DNA from: Cellulomonas sp. IC4_254 | GTDB taxonomy: Bacteria; Actinomycetota; Actinomycetes; Actinomycetales; Cellulomonadaceae | Length of the DNA: 56,817 nucleotides | Direction of reading: 5' to 3' | Assembly: GCF_011603975.1 (NCBI RefSeq) | Contig: NZ_JAANNB010000002.1 | Location: 1 to 56,817, forward strand | Shown here: positions 49,519 to 56,817 of the stretch, piece after piece | Layout of the letters: each line of letters opens with the position of its first letter | Position numbering within the stretch: the first letter of the stretch is position 1 | Translations under genes and position numbers: made by a program | Notes under the pieces: generated by a model | Seen by the model: the letters and a program-made list of their open reading frames with translations, nothing else | The model's database searches: none | What the model was told of the DNA's origin: nothing

Positions 49519-50416
49519 GCGCACCCGCGGTGCCGGCGGCGACGCCCGCGGCCGCCGCGTCCAGCACGGCCATGAGCACCCGGCTGACCAGCGCCACGAG
49601 CAGGGCGTCCGGGCGGTCGAGCAGCGGGCCGAGCGCGACCACCAGCGCGGCCTCGCGCGCCCCGGCACCCGCCGGGGCGACGACGACCAGCAGCCCGACC
49701 ACCCACGCGAGCGCGAACGCGCCCGTGGTGAGCAGCGCGTCGGCGGCGGTCACCGGGCGCAGCGCCGCCACCAGCGCGGTGGCATGCAGGCCGAACGCCA
49801 CCCACATCGCCAGCGCCGCGCCGGCGGAGCGGGCCACCTGGCCGCCGTGCACCTCGACCGCGTCGCCGGGGCGGCGCAGCACGCGCAGGCCCAGGGCGAG
49901 CAGCCGGTCGAGCACCGGCGGGGCGAGCGCCGTCGCGCCGAGCGCCACGAGGGGGAGCAGCCACCACCAGCGGGTCACCGCACCGGGCGACCCCGCCAGC
50001 AGCCCCACGACCGCGACCGCCCCGCCGACGACGAGCAGCACCGCCAGCGCGCCGAGCGCGACCACGGTGCCGCGGGTGCGGGACACGCCGTGCGCGCCGC
50101 CGAACCGGGCCTGGCCCACCACGGTCCACACGCCGCCGGGCACGTACTTGCCGAGCTGCGCGCGGAAGTACACGTCGGCGCTGTCCGCGAACGACGGCAC
50201 CGGCCCGGCCGAGGCGAGCAGCGCCCGCCAGGACACCAGCTGGGCCACCAGCCCGAGCGCCGCCCAGCCCGCCGCGGCGAGCACGTCGCCCGCGTCGAGC
50301 CGGTGCCACGCGGACCGCAGGGCCCCGGCCTGCGAGGCGAGCGCCCAGCCGAGCCCGGCCAGCGCCACGACCAGGAACGCGGCGTCCAGCACCCGACGTC
50401 GTACCCGGCCCCGCAC
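49481..50416 (-). CDS. Lysylphosphatidylglycerol synthase TM region-like membrane protein
   Basis: A 311-residue protein with about 7-8 hydrophobic segments and no soluble catalytic domain. DVYFRAQLGKYVPGGVWTVVG and the later VVVAPAGAGAREAALV match the UPF0104/LPG_synthase_TM family, whose members are often found in glycan clusters. The GTG at 50416 has TACGCT 6 nt upstream, so a leaderless mRNA is expected. Its last 38 bp overlap the end of the convergent GT2. Role in moving or handling lipid-linked sugars is possible but unproven. Confidence 0.82.
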   Translation of the reverse strand: MRGRVRRRVLDAAFLVVALAGLGWALASQAGALRSAWHRLDAGDVLAAAGWAALGLVAQLVSWRALLASAGPVPSFADSADVYFRAQLGKYVPGGVWTVVGQARFGGAHGVSRTRGTVVALGALAVLLVVGGAVAVVGLLAGSPGAVTRWWWLLPLVALGATALAPPVLDRLLALGLRVLRRPGDAVEVHGGQVARSAGAALAMWVAFGLHATALVAALRPVTAADALLTTGAFALAWVVGLLVVVAPAGAGAREAALVVALGPLLDRPDALLVALVSRVLMAVLDAAAAGVAAGTAGALRRRAGRRTAGA

Positions 50417-50422
50417 CCCGCG

Positions 50423-50428
50423 AGCGTA
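50423..50428 (-). promoter_or_regulatory. Leaderless -10 box of the LPG-synthase-like gene
   Basis: TACGCT on the minus strand, 6 nt before the GTG at 50416. Confidence 0.5.
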
Positions 50429-50446
50429 GCCGTCCGGCCCGGCGGC

Positions 50447-50452
50447 TACGCT
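50447..50452 (+). promoter_or_regulatory. -10 box of the methyltransferase-like gene at 50485
   Basis: TACGCT. It faces away from an identical box on the minus strand 18 bp away. AGGAAGG lies 7 nt before the GTG at 50485. Confidence 0.45.
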
Positions 50453-50484
50453 CGGGCCTCGCACCCCGACAGGAAGGCCCCGCC

Positions 50485-51273
50485 GTGCCCGCACCGTCCT
50501 CGCTGGCCCGCTCCGCGTACGTGGGGCTCTGGCGGTCCGGCCGGCGCGCCGCCGAGGCGTCCGGGGTGCTCGCCGCGCTCGACCGGCGCGCCGCGGACCG
50601 GCCCGGGGGCGCGGCGGCGCACGCGCGGTCGCTGTTCGCGATCCACGACGCCGCCGACCTGGTGCGGCTCGACGTGCCGTGGTGGACGTACGGCGCCGCC
50701 GCGCGGGTCGCCGCGCACCTCGACGCGCTCGGCGGCCGGGCGCGGGTGTTCGAGTACGGCTCGGGGGCGTCGTCGGTCTGGCTCGCCCGGCGGGCCGCGC
50801 GGGTGACCAGCGTCGAGCACCACCCCGGGTTCGCCGCGCTGGTGCGGGACCTCGCGCGCGACGCGGGCGTCGCCGACCGGCTGGAGCTGCTCGAGGTCGC
50901 GCCCGAGCGGTCGACGGCGCCGGTGGTGCCGTCCGGGCGGCGCGGGGAGGCCGGGCTGGACTACGGCCGGTACGTCCGGGCGATCGACGCCGTCGACGGC
51001 GACCTGGACCTGGTGGTCGTGGACGGGCGGGCGCGCGGGGCGTGCCTGGCGGCGGCGGCGCGGCGGCTCGCACCGGGCGGCCTCGTGCTGCTCGACGACA
51101 GCCAGCGGCCGCGGTACGCACCGGCGGTCGCCGCGTCGGGGCTGGTCGTGCGGCGGTACCGGGGGTGGGTGCCGTCGCTGCCCTACCCGCGGGAGACCGC
51201 CGTGCTGGCGCTGCCGGGCCGCGCCGGGGGCGCCGCGGTCGAGCCGGGCGCCGTGGGCGAGCCGGGCGCGTGA
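50485..51273 (+). CDS. Class I methyltransferase-like protein
   Basis: The 262-residue protein has a Rossmann-type core: VFEYGSGASSVWLARRA as the SAM-binding glycine motif, VTSVEHHPGF with the acidic residue, and LDLVVVDGRARGACLAAA. APGGLVLLDDSQ follows. This class includes small-molecule and glycan methyltransferases. GTG at 50485 has a good ribosome site (AGGAAGG, 7 nt). The stop overlaps the next GTG by 4 nt, coupling it to the GT-C protein. Its acceptor is unknown. Confidence 0.78.
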   Translation: MPAPSSLARSAYVGLWRSGRRAAEASGVLAALDRRAADRPGGAAAHARSLFAIHDAADLVRLDVPWWTYGAAARVAAHLDALGGRARVFEYGSGASSVWLARRAARVTSVEHHPGFAALVRDLARDAGVADRLELLEVAPERSTAPVVPSGRRGEAGLDYGRYVRAIDAVDGDLDLVVVDGRARGACLAAAARRLAPGGLVLLDDSQRPRYAPAVAASGLVVRRYRGWVPSLPYPRETAVLALPGRAGGAAVEPGAVGEPGA

Positions 51274-53429
51274 CCCCGGCCGGAGCGCCGCCCCGGCCGT
51301 CCCCGTCGTCCGGGCGGGCGGCGGACCTGCTCGCCCGCGGCCTGCTCGCCGTGCCGGACCGCGCGCCGGTGCTGCTCGGCTGCCTCGGCCTCGCGGCGCT
51401 GCTCGCGGTCCTGGCCGGGGCGTTCCGGCCGGTCGTGGTCCTGCCGCTCGCCGCCGCGCTCGCCGCGGTGACGTGGCGCTGGGTGCCCCGGGCACCGCGG
51501 CCGACCCGGGCGCACCTCGGCGCGGTCGCGGGCGTCCTGGTGCTCGGGACCGGGTGGCTGCTGGTGAACCTCCGGTACGTCGCCGAGTACGTGGTGGTGA
51601 ACCGCGACCCCGGGTTCCTCACGCTCAAGGCGCTGTGGCTCGCCGGGCACCCGTCCGCGCCGGTGCCGGTGGGCGGCGCGGCGGCGGTCGACGCCGCCGT
51701 GGCCCGAGCCGCCGCCGGCACCGAGGCGTGGTGGCTGCAGGACGGGCACCTGTACGCCCAGGGGAACTCGATGCTGCCCGCGCTGCTGGCGGTGCAGGGC
51801 TGGGCCGGCGGCGAGCGCGCGGTGCTCGCGGGCAACCTCGTGATCGGGCTGGTGGCGCTGCTCGCCGTGTTCGCGGTCGGGCGGTCGTTCGTCGGCCCGC
51901 TGTGGGCGCTGGTGCCCACCGCCGCGCTCGCGCTGAGCCTGCCGATGCTCACCTTCACCCGCGCCGCCTACACCGAGCCGCTCACCGTCGCGCTGCTCGG
52001 CGCGGGGCTGGTCGTCGCGCACGGCGCGTGGCGCGGCAGGTCGGCCGGGCGCGTGGGACCCCACCTCCTCGCGGGCGCGCTGGTCGGCGCGGTCGGCGCG
52101 GCGCGCATCGACGGCGCGGTGGCCGTCGTCGGGCTGGCGCTCGGGTACCTGCTGGTCGGGGCCTCGCCGCTCGGCCGGCAGGACCGGCGGGCCGCGGTGC
52201 GGGCGGCGCTCGCCGCGATCGGGGCCGGGGCTGCCATGGTCACGCTCGGGATGCTGGACGTGCTGCGGCTGAGCCCTCAGTACGTCCGGGAGCACGACTC
52301 CCAGCTCACCTCGCTGCTCGCGGCGACCGCCGTGCTCCTGGCGGCGGCCGTCGTGGTGCTGCTGCTGCCCGGCGGCTGGCTCGGGTGGCTGCGCCGCCGG
52401 CTGCACCGGAACGGGTCCGTGCTCGGCTGGTGCGCGGCGGGCGCCGCGCTGCTGCTCGGCGTCGTGCTGGCCTCCCGGCCGCTGTGGTGGGAGGGCCGGT
52501 TCACCGACCCGGCGTCCGGCTACGGCTACGCGGTCCAGGTGCTGCAGGCCGCGGCGGGGGAGCCGCTGGACGCCGCCCGGTCCTACGACGAGCGGACCCT
52601 CGCCTGGGTCGGCTGGTACCTGGGCGTCCCGGCCGTCGTGCTCGGCTTCGCCGGGCTGGCGGTGCTCGCGCGCCGCGCGGTGGCCCGGCGGGACCCGGCG
52701 ACGACGCTGCTGGTCGCGGTGCTCGGCGTGGCGGCGGTGTTCCCGCTGGTCCGGATCAGCATCACCCCGGACCAGATCTGGGCGGTGCGCCGTCTGCTCC
52801 CTGCGACGCTGCCCGGGTTGCTGCTCACGGCCACGGCGGCGCTCGCGGCGCTGGCGGGCCGGTGGCCTCGGGTGGAGCGTCCTGCCCGGCACGCGCCGGC
52901 GAGTCGGGCAGGACGCTCCACCCCGTCCCACGCGGGTGCGTGGGGCGTCGCCCGGCGGGTCGCCGCGGGGGTGCTCGCGCTCGCGGTCGTCGCGTTCCCG
53001 CTCAGCACCTGGCGGCCGGGCGCCGCGGTCGTCGAGCTGTCCGGCCGGGCGACGCAGGCGCACGCCGTGTGCGACGAGCTGGCCGACCTCGGCGTCGACC
53101 GCGTGGTGTGGACGCACTCCAGCCCGTTCCGGTACCTCGCGACGCTGCGGGTCCTGTGCGACGTCGAGGTGGTGGAGTTCGTGACCCCGCCGAGCACGGC
53201 CGACCTCGCCGCCGTGCGCGCGGCGTGGGGCGGCGGGCCGGTCGCGGCGCTCAGCTTCGACCCGGGCAGCTACGCGTGGACCGTGCCGCCCGCGGCGTCC
53301 GTCGGCGGCACCGGGTCGACCACGCTGGGCCGCACGCTGACCGGGGTCCCGCGGACCGTCGACACCACGTGGAGCGAGGTGTGGGTCGGCCTGGTGCAGG
53401 AGGACGGCACCGTCGCGCCGGCGGGCTGA
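51270..53429 (+). CDS. GT-C-like polytopic membrane protein
   Basis: A 719-residue protein with about 11-12 membrane segments and a C-terminal soluble region (about 590-719). The first outer loop has VNRDPGFLTLKALWLAGHP and the second WWLQDGHLYAQGNSMLPALLAVQGW. This fits ArnT/PMT-like or related GT-C proteins, with acidic residues in the expected loop, but I cannot name the family. A 52-bp inverted repeat interrupts the coding sequence near residues 535-551 and encodes an Arg/Pro/Ser-rich loop between membrane segments. It is translationally coupled to the methyltransferase-like gene. Confidence 0.78.
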   Translation: MTPAGAPPRPSPSSGRAADLLARGLLAVPDRAPVLLGCLGLAALLAVLAGAFRPVVVLPLAAALAAVTWRWVPRAPRPTRAHLGAVAGVLVLGTGWLLVNLRYVAEYVVVNRDPGFLTLKALWLAGHPSAPVPVGGAAAVDAAVARAAAGTEAWWLQDGHLYAQGNSMLPALLAVQGWAGGERAVLAGNLVIGLVALLAVFAVGRSFVGPLWALVPTAALALSLPMLTFTRAAYTEPLTVALLGAGLVVAHGAWRGRSAGRVGPHLLAGALVGAVGAARIDGAVAVVGLALGYLLVGASPLGRQDRRAAVRAALAAIGAGAAMVTLGMLDVLRLSPQYVREHDSQLTSLLAATAVLLAAAVVVLLLPGGWLGWLRRRLHRNGSVLGWCAAGAALLLGVVLASRPLWWEGRFTDPASGYGYAVQVLQAAAGEPLDAARSYDERTLAWVGWYLGVPAVVLGFAGLAVLARRAVARRDPATTLLVAVLGVAAVFPLVRISITPDQIWAVRRLLPATLPGLLLTATAALAALAGRWPRVERPARHAPASRAGRSTPSHAGAWGVARRVAAGVLALAVVAFPLSTWRPGAAVVELSGRATQAHAVCDELADLGVDRVVWTHSSPFRYLATLRVLCDVEVVEFVTPPSTADLAAVRAAWGGGPVAALSFDPGSYAWTVPPAASVGGTGSTTLGRTLTGVPRTVDTTWSEVWVGLVQEDGTVAPAG
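52871..52922. repeat. Perfect 18-bp inverted repeat inside the GT-C gene
   Basis: Arms GGTGGAGCGTCCTGCCCG (52871-52888) and its exact complement (52905-52922) enclose a 16-nt loop. The reading frame stays open through it. It lies in a hydrophilic loop of the protein. I saw no second copy in the window. Confidence 0.85.
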
Positions 53430-53436
53430 GAGCGCG

Positions 53437-54195
53437 TCAGAGGCGGGCGGTGACCCGCTCGGACGTCGCGATCCGCTCCGCCCGGTCGGGCGCGTCGCCC
53501 GGCTCCGGGCGCAGCAGCACGACCGACCCGCCGCCGGCCAGCACGCCGAGCGTGGTCAGCAGCACCGAGGCCGTCGCGGCGCGCTCGTCGGCCACCGGCA
53601 GCAGCGCGCGCGACCCCGCGTCCACGGGCGCCGCCCCCGCCGCCGCGGCGACCAGGCCGGCGTGCGGGACGGGCGTCGCGCCGACCTCCAGGGCGGGCTC
53701 CGCCGGCTCGACGGCCGGGGCCCAGCCGACGACGTCGCCGTAGGTCATCACGGACTGCGCGGCGTCGAGCGCGCCCGCGGGAAGGTCGCCGTCGAACCGC
53801 CGGGCCAGCGCCGGCAGCGCCACGGCGACGACGCCGGCGCCGCGGGGGAGGCCGAGGTCGGCGGGGCGGTCCGAGACCACCACGTCCGCCGTGCCCGCGG
53901 CGGCGTGCGCGTCGGTCGCGACGGTCGCGCCGACCCGCCAGGCCGCCAGCGCCCAGACCACGGACCGCCAGTGCGGCGGCAGGTCGAGCAGGACGCGGGT
54001 CCCCGGTCCGGCGTCGAGCTCCTCGACGAGGAGGTTGGTGGTCTTGCTCACCCAGTTGTCGAGCACCGCGCCGGACAGCTCGATCCGCTCGCCCGCGGGG
54101 CCGTACCAGGTCAGCCGGGGGCGACCCGGCTCGCTGAGCAGCGCGGACAGGACGTCGGCGACGGAGGCGGCAGGGCGGGGCGTCGAGGAGGGCAC
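53437..54195 (-). CDS. TIGR03089 family protein (AMP-binding-like fragment)
   Basis: A 252-residue protein of the actinobacteria-restricted TIGR03089 family, distantly similar to the N-terminal part of AMP-dependent synthetases. Visible motifs include RLTWYGPAGERIELSG, DNWVSKTTNLLVEELDAGPGTRVLLDLP and HWRSVVWALAAWRVGATV, which follow acyl-CoA synthetase N-termini. Neither the full adenylate motif nor a C-domain is present, so a normal synthetase activity is unlikely. The GTG at 54195 has TAGGCT 6 nt upstream (leaderless). It diverges from whiB2. Function unknown. Confidence 0.85.
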   Translation of the reverse strand: MPSSTPRPAASVADVLSALLSEPGRPRLTWYGPAGERIELSGAVLDNWVSKTTNLLVEELDAGPGTRVLLDLPPHWRSVVWALAAWRVGATVATDAHAAAGTADVVVSDRPADLGLPRGAGVVAVALPALARRFDGDLPAGALDAAQSVMTYGDVVGWAPAVEPAEPALEVGATPVPHAGLVAAAAGAAPVDAGSRALLPVADERAATASVLLTTLGVLAGGGSVVLLRPEPGDAPDRAERIATSERVTARL

Positions 54196-54201
54196 GGGAG
54201 C

Positions 54202-54207
54202 AGCCTA
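54202..54207 (-). promoter_or_regulatory. Leaderless -10 box of the TIGR03089 gene
   Basis: TAGGCT on the minus strand, 6 nt before the GTG at 54195. Confidence 0.55.
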
Positions 54208-54271
54208 GGGGCCCGTGTTGACGCGGATCCGGACATATCGCCCGGTCAGGCCTCCAGTACCAGTCTTCCGC

Positions 54272-54300
54272 TTGACTACGCGGAACGACACGCGTGTAAT
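54272..54300 (+). promoter_or_regulatory. Strong sigma-70-type promoter of whiB2
   Basis: TTGACT (54272-54277), a 17-nt spacer and TGTAAT (54295-54300). This is the best -35/-10 pair in the window, giving a leader of about 70 nt. The region is also the least G+C-rich stretch seen. Confidence 0.7.
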
Positions 54301-54377
54301 TCCCTGGAACGGGTGGCACGCGGGGGACTGCGGACGACCGGTGGACCATCGACACGAGCACGACGGGGGAGGCACAC

Positions 54378-54707
54378 ATGTGGAGTCTGCTCGACGACGA
54401 GGGACCCTTCCCGTCCGAGGCGCGCACGACCCAGCCCGAGGCGGTCGCGCCCGTGCTGCCGCTCTTCGGCACGCCCGAGGACGACGGCATCATGGGGTGG
54501 CAGGAGCGGGCGCTGTGCGCCCAGACGGACCCCGAGGCGTTCTTCCCCGAGAAGGGCGGCTCGACCCGCGAGGCCAAGAAGGTCTGCACCGGCTGCGAGG
54601 TCCGGGCGGAGTGCCTCGAGTACGCGCTCGCCAACGACGAGCGGTTCGGCATCTGGGGCGGGCTGTCCGAGCGTGAGCGCCGCAAGCTCAAGCGGCGTGT
54701 GGTCTGA
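54378..54707 (+). CDS. whiB: WhiB family iron-sulfur transcription regulator (WhiB2/WhmD type)
   Basis: WhiB proteins hold a [4Fe-4S] cluster and act with the primary sigma factor; WhiB2/WhmD members control cell division and septation genes. The 109-residue protein has four cysteines, Cys47, Cys70, Cys73 and Cys79. It also has the GIWGG turn (91-95) and a basic C-terminus, SERERRKLKRRVV. This N-terminal length fits WhiB2. GGGGAGG lies 5 nt before the ATG. It is flanked by TIGR03089 (divergent) and a large GT2, a neighbourhood recurrent in actinobacteria. A regulatory link to this locus is not shown. Confidence 0.93.
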   Translation: MWSLLDDEGPFPSEARTTQPEAVAPVLPLFGTPEDDGIMGWQERALCAQTDPEAFFPEKGGSTREAKKVCTGCEVRAECLEYALANDERFGIWGGLSERERRKLKRRVV

Positions 54708-54733
54708 TCGCGCCCGCCGGGGCGCCTGACGTC

Positions 54734-56817
54734 GTGACCGCCAGCACGCTGCACCCCGGCGCGCCCGCCACCGGGTCCCTGCCCGCCGCGGCACCCGTGA
54801 CGGCGGTGGTCGTCGCCCGCGGCGTCACCCCCTTCGTCGCGACGACCCTGCGCGCGCTCGCCGCCCAGCCCCGCGCCCCCGCCCGGGTGCTGCTGGTCGA
54901 CGCCGGCGACCGCCCCGACCCCGGCCTCGCCGGCGTGCTGCGCGAGGCGGGGCTGCCCGCCGGCAGCACGACGCTGCTGACGGCCCCCGGGGCCCGCACG
55001 TTCGGCGACGCGGTGCGCCGCGCCGTCGCCGCCGAGGAGGACCTGCCCGGCGGGGGCTCCCGGTGGCTGTGGCTGCTGCACGACGACGCCGCCCCGGACC
55101 CGGCCGCGCTGGCCGAGCTGGTGCGCGCTGTGCAGGCCGCGCCCTCCGTCGGCGTCGCCGGCGTGAAGCAGCGCACCTGGACCGCGCCCGCCCGGCTGCT
55201 CGAGGTCGGCGTCCGCACCTCGCGGTCCGGTCGGCGCATGACCGACATGGAGCCCGGCGAGGTCGACCAGGGCCAGCACGACGGGCGCGAGGACGTGCTC
55301 GGCGTCGGGCTGGTCGGCGCGCTGGTGCGCCGGGACGTCTGGGCCGAGCTGCGGGGGACCGACCCGGCGCTCGGCCCGTTCGGCGACGGCCTCGACCTGT
55401 CCCGGCGCGCGCGCCTGGCCGGGCACCGCGTGCTCGTGGTGCCGTCGGCGGTCGTCCGGCACGCCCAGGCGGCGTACCACGGCCTGCGCGACCCCGGCAC
55501 GGACCCCGCCTCGATCGTCGACCTCGACGCGGACGGCGAGCCCGACGGCGCCGACCCGCGCCGGTCGTTCGCCGCCCGCCGCGCCGCGCTGCTGCACCAG
55601 CGCCTGGTCTGGGCCCCGCTGCCGATCGTCCCGCTCGTGGCCGTCATGGCCGTGCTCGCCGGTCTGGTCCGCGTCCTGGTCCGGATCGCGACCAAGGAGC
55701 CGGGCCTCGCCGCCGCCGAGCTCGCCGCGCCCCTGCGCGCCCTCGGCCGCCCCGCCGCCGTCGTCCGGGCCCGCGCGCAGGCCCGCCGCACCCGCGCGGT
55801 GCCGCGCCGCACGCTGCGGCCGCTGCAGGCCGACGGGCGCACCGTGTGGCGGCAGTGGCGCGACCGCCGGCTGACCCGCGCCGAGGCCCGCCGGGTCGTC
55901 CGCGCGCCCAGCGAGCTGGAGCTGCGCGAGCTCGCGGCGCTGGCGCTGCGGCGCCGCGCCGGGCTCGCGGTGGTCGCCGTCGCCCTGGTCGTCGTGACCG
56001 CGGCCGCGTTCGGGCCGCTCGTGCTCGGGACGCTGTCCGGGCAGTCGCTGGTGGGCGGCGCGCTGCTCGCGGCGTCGTCCGGCCTCGGCGACGTCTGGGC
56101 CGCGGCCACCAGCGGCTGGGTGTCCGGGGGCCTCGGCTCGCCCGGGCCGGCCGACGCGCTCGTCACCGCGCTGCTGCCCGGCACCGTCGTCGCCGGCGGC
56201 AGCCTCGGCGTCGCGCTCGCCGTGCTGGTGCTCGGCTCGGTGCTGCTGTCCGGGCTCGGCGCCTGGTTCGCCGCCGGCGCCGCCACCCGGTCCGTCGGCG
56301 TGCGGGTCTGGGCTGCCGTCGTCTGGGCCGCGCTGCCGAGCCTGCTGCTCGCCGCGGGCCAGGGCCGGGCGGGGGCGGTGCTGGTGCACGCGGCGCTGCC
56401 GTGGCTGGCGCTCGCGCTGACGCGTGCCGTCGGCGCGCAGCAGGTCGACGTCGTGCTCTCCGGCCTCGCGACCGCCGCGCGCGCCGAGGACGGCGGCGGC
56501 GTGCCCGGGCGGGACCCGGGCGCCGAGGAGTGGCCCGACCCCGAGGCCTGGGCGCGCGCGGGCGAGCCGGCCCGCCGGCGGGGCCGCCGGGCCGCTGCCC
56601 GCGCGGCGGCCGACCCCGACGCCGCCGTGCCCGACGAGGACGCGGCGACGGACGCCACCGCGCCGGCGGACGACGCGGCGGCGGACGACACCGACGAGCG
56701 CGCCGACGAGCGCGCGGGCACCGCCGGCGACCGGGACGAGGCCAGCAGCGTGACGCCGGTGCGCGGCACCCGCGCGGTGCCGGCCGGCACCGGGGCGACG
56801 GACGCCGTGACCGCGCG
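54734..56817 (+). CDS. Large GT2 family glycosyltransferase, 3' end cut by the window
   Basis: From the GTG at 54734 the frame is open for 694 codons to the edge. Residues about 20-285 form a GT-A domain: VTAVVVARGVTPF, LLVDAGDRPDP, WLWLLHDDAAPDP with the Asp pair (about 116-119), and DGLDLSRRARLAGHRVLVVPSAVV. A hydrophobic segment (about 295-316) and an Arg-rich stretch follow. Several membrane segments (about 413-570) and an acidic Ala/Asp-rich tail come after that. Such long GT2 proteins next to WhiB2 and LCP genes occur in many actinobacteria. It begins 26 nt after whiB2, so they may be co-transcribed. The missing end prevents a length comparison. Confidence 0.87.
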   Translation, partial: MTASTLHPGAPATGSLPAAAPVTAVVVARGVTPFVATTLRALAAQPRAPARVLLVDAGDRPDPGLAGVLREAGLPAGSTTLLTAPGARTFGDAVRRAVAAEEDLPGGGSRWLWLLHDDAAPDPAALAELVRAVQAAPSVGVAGVKQRTWTAPARLLEVGVRTSRSGRRMTDMEPGEVDQGQHDGREDVLGVGLVGALVRRDVWAELRGTDPALGPFGDGLDLSRRARLAGHRVLVVPSAVVRHAQAAYHGLRDPGTDPASIVDLDADGEPDGADPRRSFAARRAALLHQRLVWAPLPIVPLVAVMAVLAGLVRVLVRIATKEPGLAAAELAAPLRALGRPAAVVRARAQARRTRAVPRRTLRPLQADGRTVWRQWRDRRLTRAEARRVVRAPSELELRELAALALRRRAGLAVVAVALVVVTAAAFGPLVLGTLSGQSLVGGALLAASSGLGDVWAAATSGWVSGGLGSPGPADALVTALLPGTVVAGGSLGVALAVLVLGSVLLSGLGAWFAAGAATRSVGVRVWAAVVWAALPSLLLAAGQGRAGAVLVHAALPWLALALTRAVGAQQVDVVLSGLATAARAEDGGGVPGRDPGAEEWPDPEAWARAGEPARRRGRRAAARAAADPDAAVPDEDAATDATAPADDAAADDTDERADERAGTAGDRDEASSVTPVRGTRAVPAGTGATDAVTA

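Noticed and set aside
53430-53436. Missing terminator between the GT-C gene and TIGR03089
   Set aside because: The gap is 7 bp and no hairpin is visible; termination must lie inside the coding ends, which sequence alone does not show.

Overview
The window is about 56.8 kb of very G+C-rich DNA (roughly three quarters G+C by eye). Several features point to a Gram-positive actinobacterium, most likely a Micrococcales member such as Cellulomonas or a relative. GTG starts are frequent and 1-8 nt gene overlaps are common. Many genes have a TANNNT -10 box placed 6-8 nt before the start codon, as in leaderless actinobacterial transcripts. The window also carries a WhiB2-type regulator and a member of the actinobacteria-restricted TIGR03089 family. 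The genus is an inference from gene content and was not checked by a search. No rRNA, tRNA, CRISPR array, transposase or phage gene is visible, and no gene-free gap exceeds 300 bp.

Almost the whole window is one large cell-surface polysaccharide locus, running from a truncated LytR-CpsA-Psr ligase (left edge) to whiB2 and a truncated GT2 (right edge). Left part (1-19 kb): LCP ligase; galE; rmlB; a secreted PGRP amidase; an operon of methyltransferase, Wzm, Wzt and GT4; a GT2 with a small coiled-coil protein; a tandem two-domain GT4; a secreted SpoIID-type protein; and a GT2/DUF2304 pair. Middle part (19-32 kb): a flippase, three GT2 rhamnosyltransferase-like genes and rmlC (minus strand) diverging from rmlD; then a complete set of pseudaminic acid genes (pseI, fused pseG-pseH, pseF, pseB, pseC) and a second flippase. 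Right-middle part (32-44 kb): a GtrA/GT2/GT-C three-component operon diverging from an RffA/RffC-like pair for a 4-amino-4,6-dideoxy sugar; an unassigned leaderless gene; then a GT2-DUF2304-DUF2142-DUF2142 run. Right part (44-57 kb): rmlA, manA, two tandem GDP-mannose 4,6-dehydratase-like genes, a GT2 with its own membrane tail, an LPG-synthase-like membrane protein, a methyltransferase-like protein, a GT-C membrane protein, TIGR03089, whiB2 and a large GT2.

The genes form a coherent picture. All four rml genes are present but scattered, giving dTDP-L-rhamnose. The RmlB product, dTDP-4-keto-6-deoxyglucose, can also feed RffA/RffC toward dTDP-Fuc4NAc. CMP-pseudaminic acid, UDP-galactose and a GDP-6-deoxy-hexose are further predicted donors. 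Three export routes are present (Wzm/Wzt plus two flippases), along with two apparently independent lipid-linked-sugar side-chain systems. Attachment to the wall would use the LCP enzyme. Two secreted wall-acting enzymes share the same C-terminal architecture and may bind the wall polymer made here. The polymer structures, sugar specificities and module assignments are inferences; the family calls rest on motifs visible in the translations.
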